64,000 nt of DNA from the NCBI GenBank assembly GCA_026874595.1, contig CM049316.1:68720676-68784675 (forward strand), read 5' to 3'. Position numbers and translations under genes: made by a program. Below, piece after piece: positions 60,116-64,000 of this stretch. A model generated the notes under the pieces. That model did not search any database. It was given only the letters and a program-made list of their open reading frames with translations, and was not told the DNA's origin. The stretch comes from Sipunculus nudus (taxonomy: Eukaryota; Annelida; Sipuncula; Golfingiida; Sipunculidae). Position 1 is the first letter of the stretch. The number at the start of each line of letters is the position of its first letter.

Positions 60116-60840
60116 CCCTTATGTTTAAGGATGGCCCATAGGGGTAGACATATATTTGTTTTTGCGCTGGAAAAACAAAGCCATTCTAGTTTAGCTTAAA
60201 TCTATCCCCCGCTAAAAGCGTGAAAATGTAAACCCGGCCAACAATACCAGTATATGAAAGATTGATCACTGGACCATAGTTCTTGAATTTGCTGTCTAAG
60301 CTGTTTAAACCTGTTTAATCAAAGGCCTAAGATAAGAGCATTTCCAACATTCTGTTAAATGACCCTGTTTCAGTGAGATGTAAAAGATGCGGGTCACAAC
60401 TGGTAACATAACATCTAAACACTGCTTGTATAAAGTTGTTCCAGAGGATCCAGATCACAGTACTTAGAATTCGAATTAGAAACTAATTTTCTCACATCAT
60501 ATTCCGAAAGCTCAACATATCTTTACAAGTCTTACTACTAACATTATTATAAATTGTTAATATTTACACATATTTTAGGTAGATATAATGTCATCCACTG
60601 AATATCTAATCTTAATAATTTAGTCTTGAAAAAATGTCTTAAATTCTTGACTTATTTTCCATAGGTCCACTTATCGGCAATGCATTATCCTTGTAACCGT
60701 ACCAGTGATCCACTACATTAAATAATTTATTTAAATTTCTGTTACAGTTTCTCACCTGATCCGCATGGTTATGTCTTGGTTCCTTCACACTCATTTATGT
60801 AGATATATATTTTATCTTTGAAAAGAACAAAATTTTCACC
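60116..60840. other. Intronic, nothing recognised
   Basis: AT-rich, no repeat end or exon seen. Confidence 0.35.
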
Positions 60841-61730
60841 TTATTGATTATTTTCCCATGTATTCTGAGCAACAAGTTTTGCCTTCTTTGTTTCATCTCT
60901 GATATATACCACTCCTTCCTTTCTATCAACGTACAGTTTTCGTGAGCAGAGGGGCATGCTTGTAAAATATGTCAGAAAGTGTAGAATTATATGCAGCTGA
61001 CAGTTCGTCAAAAACTTCTTTATTATAATTGAGTAATCCACAATTAACAATGTTCTGCTTAAAATGTGTAATATTTATAGAATTTATCTTGCGAAAAGTA
61101 TTTTTTTTTCTAAATCTTCCTCCCTCTAGAACATTAGATGCCCAAAACCGAACAGTGATCTGAAATGTATTCACCAGCCTTTAAATTGATCATTGTAATG
61201 TCAATGTTAAATCTGGTAACAATCAAATCAAATTTTTGGCCGGATGTATGTGTTAGATCTCTCAAATGATTTACAAAGTTCATGTTTTGCAACTAATTTT
61301 GTATCTCATGGGCATCGTAGTCAGTTTGTAATTCCATATGGGTATCAAAATCTCCAGCAATGATCAGGCCTTTACACATGACCACAGATTCCAAGAATTC
61401 ACTAAATTTCTTATGAAATGTTCTGGTGGTAAGGGAATTGGGCAGACACCAATTACTCTAATAAATCTGGATTTATATCAGGACTCATGGCGCAAATTCA
61501 CATGACTTTTTAGTTGGTAATATCCACATTTACAAGATCAAATTCCTGCCTATAAAGTAACCCCTATCCAACTCCAGTTCTACCCATTTGCAAAATGTAA
61601 CTGATACGAAAACCCTCTTCATGTCGCTCAGTGTCAATTTCAGCTCTTCATATATCCTTTCAAAAACGTGGAAAAATGCTCCCACAATAATACCTGGCTG
61701 TTATGCACAGGCGCGTACAGTTATGAGGGC
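60841..61730 (-). mobile_element. Degenerate non-LTR retrotransposon (LINE) fragment: endonuclease and start of linker
   Basis: Read on the minus strand in pieces: RTGVG near 61580, IIAGDFDTHMELQTDYDAH, HTSGQKFDLIVTR, YISDHCSVLG, then FDELSAAYNSTLSDIFYKHA and a Lys-rich stretch ending TKKAKLVAQNTW. These are the conserved blocks of the APE-type endonuclease of LINEs (GDFN..H, SDH) and the linker before the reverse transcriptase (YN..L..I.D.HAP). Frameshifts and stops break it, and the RT catalytic region is not seen, so it is a dead fragment, opposite in strand to the host gene. Confidence 0.78.
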
Positions 61731-62251
61731 AATTCATATAGATTACAGACTACATTGCCATGAACATATAAAATTTAAACTAATCTCATTTCCATATGCA
61801 AGAATTATTTAAGCCTTTTAGATAGCTTAGCACTGTGATCTATGGTCCCTTGTATTTTTTTGTCATCACACTGAATTCTACAAATGTCACACATTGCAAC
61901 AAACATCTCATCAAATAAGATTATTCATCACTATAATGCCATCTTCTGGTAACTACTAGCACAATTGTCCCGTAACAGTACGGATTCATATCTGTGTGGT
62001 TCCATTTTGTGGCTTTCAGGAGCTGGCCCCTGCCATGTATAATGCAAATTTGAACCACAGTGCACGAATATTAAACCAACCAAGTATCCTGGTACAGAAA
62101 ACAATGAAGATAGACCTAGTTTTGTGATCTTTTGTTTTCCTATGCAGAGACAGATTATGCTTGGCCTAATTTAGTCATAATTGAATATTGTCACCATTAG
62201 TTTCATTATTCTTGATATGTTCCTTTTTTTTTTTGTTTACATTGTATTCAG
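61731..62251. other. Putative intron upstream of the Cys-box exon
   Basis: AT-rich. It ends in a strong polypyrimidine tract (62220-62245) and ATTCAG acceptor. Confidence 0.5.
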
Positions 62252-62507
62252 AAGGCAGCCAATTACCAGGTGTACAGGGCTTTTCACAACCACTCGTGCA
62301 ATATGATGTCAAAAGACTACTTGGTGTGAATAAAGGAATACAAGGACATCATAATTCTTGTTACCTGGATTCAACATGGTTTTGCATGTTTTCCTTTGCT
62401 GATGTTTTTGATGAGATTCTCCACCGACCAAAAGGAAAAGATGATGTTGATGAATATAGGGATGTAGAGACTGTGCTTAAGGAACGCATTGTGAATAGAC
62501 TTAGAAG
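62252..62507 (+). CDS. CYLD: CYLD-like ubiquitin hydrolase, copy 2: exon with catalytic Cys box
   Basis: Enters in phase 1 (acceptor TTGTATTCAG) and leaves in phase 2 (AGAAG|GTATTT). It contains GIQGHHNSCYLDSTWFCMFS, the USP Cys box in its CYLD form (human GIQGHYNSCYLDSTLFC). The nucleophile Cys codon is 62359-62361. It continues FDEILHRPKGKDDVDEYRDV and ERIVNRLRR, as in CYLD LRPKEKNDVEYYSETQ...EIVNPLR. Upstream residues GSQLPGVQGFSQPLVQYDVK match the linker between the last CAP-Gly and the USP domain. The exon lies downstream of a complete CYLD 3' end on the same strand, so it belongs to a second gene. Its remaining exons fall outside the window. Confidence 0.92.
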
Positions 62508-64000
62508 GTATTTTCAGATTTGCTTTATTTCCCTTTTACCTAAGTTAAGTCTGTCATGAGTGGATGTGTTGTAGTATTTTTAGCTCAGCTGACTTTCCGT
62601 CATGCTGAGTTATAGAGACCACCTTTGTTCTGGTATTCCCATATCTCCCTCCGCTAAAGCAATATACACTGTGTGTTATGCGTTAATTCTAAATGTTTAC
62701 ACTGCATTGCCCAAGACTGTTCATACATTTCTAGATATTCCACGAGCATATTTGTTGGGAGTGGGAGAGTGAATGTTTCACAATAGTCCATCGAATAGGC
62801 TATGTAGAGTATCATTCAAAGAGTGAATTCAATCTTGAAATACAAGGATTCTTTTTATTTATATACTAGCAGATAAATCCGGTAAACCAGGCTTTTTACT
62901 GGGGTTGGGGAGATGTATTAATGGAGATAAGGAATTTGTGCTCATTTTTTTTATTCTAAAAGTTAAAAGACTCGAGTGATACTGTCTCAATAAGATATGT
63001 ACAAATATCTTTCCATTTACTTGGTGGCGCTGTGCTCTTGGCAAGAAATTCATACACCAGTATGTTGACCTTGAAGACCTGGTCAGTGACGATGTTTACA
63101 TTTGCAAAACAGAACAGGATGCAAGGGCATCAGATTTTTGAAGATATTTGACTGGTTACATACATTATTATTATTATTTATGTTAGACCTATAAAGGATA
63201 GATTGATGTAAGAAAGAATCATGAAAGATGAACAAAATGTATGTTTTAAGACAAGGAAGCTGATCCTAAAGAAAGAAACAGGAATATGCATACCTCGTTA
63301 GTTGCATAAGCGGGATCTGGACCCCCCCCCCCCCCACTTTTTTTCAGCTGCCGCAACCTTTCTGAAGGGTTTCAAAAACTCACTAAACGTAAGAAAACAA
63401 AGTTAAAAAAAATGATCAATTGATGAAGTCTTGATGGATGGCCTGCATGGCGGAGCACGGATTATCTGTATTAAGCACTGTTTGCCCCTGATGTCCTTGT
63501 TAACTTTAGGTTACATTCTCCCCACAGACGGTCTATCTATATGAATGTCAAGGAAAACCATGCGGCTAATATTCATCCGCACAGAAAGCTTTTATGCTGA
63601 AAATATGTCAATGCCAAGTGATAGTGCAGCGACACATGTTGCGGTCATTTCAACATTATGCAAACGGATATTACCTGAAAAATTGTGAAATTAACCATTT
63701 TTTCTAGTTCAGCTGACTGTAGGTCAACTGAGGTATAGGAATGGCGCTTTGTCCATCGACCGTTCGGCCGTCCGGTCGTCTGGCCGTCCGGTTGTCCGTT
63801 AGCAGGGCACAAATCATAACTGCTGGTCCTAGAAACTTCAAAGTGAACATCCAAGTAGGTCAATAAAAAACAATATATTAGCAGAAACTGACAAAAGCCC
63901 TCAGCCAAAAGAACAGTGTTTAGAGGTGGTAACAATAACAAGTACTAAATATCTGTTCTTACATGGATATATATCTGTACATGTCTCAGTTATAAATTTA
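62508..64000. other. Intron of CYLD-like copy 2 with two family C starts
   Basis: Family C 5' ends appear at about 62577 (TTTTTAGCTCAGCTGACTTTC) and about 63706 (CTAGTTCAGCTGACTGTAGG, with a GTCCGTTCGGCCGTCCGGTCG run). Neither reaches a C 3' end in the window. The patch 63030-63141 reads YVDLEDLVSDDVYICKTEQ before a stop; no family recognised. Confidence 0.55.

Overview
This is a eukaryotic, intron-rich, AT-rich window, most likely from a mollusc (probably a bivalve). The basis is the pairing of CYLD-like deubiquitinase exons and a RING/B-box gene with interspersed repeats of a type familiar from bivalve genomes: Helitron-related 'pearl'-like elements that carry core satellite arrays, and AT and CT microsatellites. 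The organism call is an inference. No bacterial operon, CRISPR array, prophage or intact tRNA/rRNA gene was seen.

Genes, all on the + strand. (1) The 3' half of a CYLD-like ubiquitin hydrolase has four exons (2870-2978, 15575-15696, 20092-20323, 21778-21986). They encode part of the USP core, the embedded CYLD B-box zinc module, the catalytic His and the acidic/Asn-position Asp, and the C-terminus. Splice phases agree throughout. (2) A one-exon RING, B-box1, B-box2, coiled-coil (TRIM-like) gene lies at 54233-55228. (3) The 5' part of a second CYLD-like USP starts at 62252-62507 with the catalytic Cys box and runs out of the window. A short exon at 55637-55709, resembling the second half of a CAP-Gly domain, is phase-compatible with it. 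The Cys-box exon lies downstream of a complete USP C-terminus, so these are two head-to-tail CYLD paralogues with an E3-ligase-like gene between them. Reading frames and phases would also allow an E3-DUB chimeric transcript. That is untested.

Region by region: 1-21.6 kb is the first CYLD-like gene, its introns filled by nested mobile elements. 22.4-23.6 kb is a solitary Helitron-like element. 24-26.3 kb is a diverged tandem repeat field. 26.3-31.8 kb is AT-rich sequence plus the 'AGCTCAGCTGA' element family. 31.8-37.8 kb holds two more large elements. 38-54 kb is mostly non-coding sequence with microsatellites, MITEs, a tRNA-derived SINE and a CT-rich minisatellite. 54.2-64 kb holds the TRIM-like gene, the second CYLD-like gene, a hAT-like MITE and a decayed minus-strand LINE.

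Four repeat families, here named A to D, share one architecture. Each has a T-rich start, an 11-13 bp subterminal inverted repeat, a short 3' hairpin and a CTAG or CTTG(TT) end. None has a visible target-site duplication, and A, B and D carry internal tandem arrays. Occupied and empty sites inside the window let the ends of family B be read to the base. Several ends are supported in the same way for A and D. Functionally, the genes point to ubiquitin-chain signalling (E3 ligase plus chain-removing DUB), as used in NF-kB-type innate immunity.
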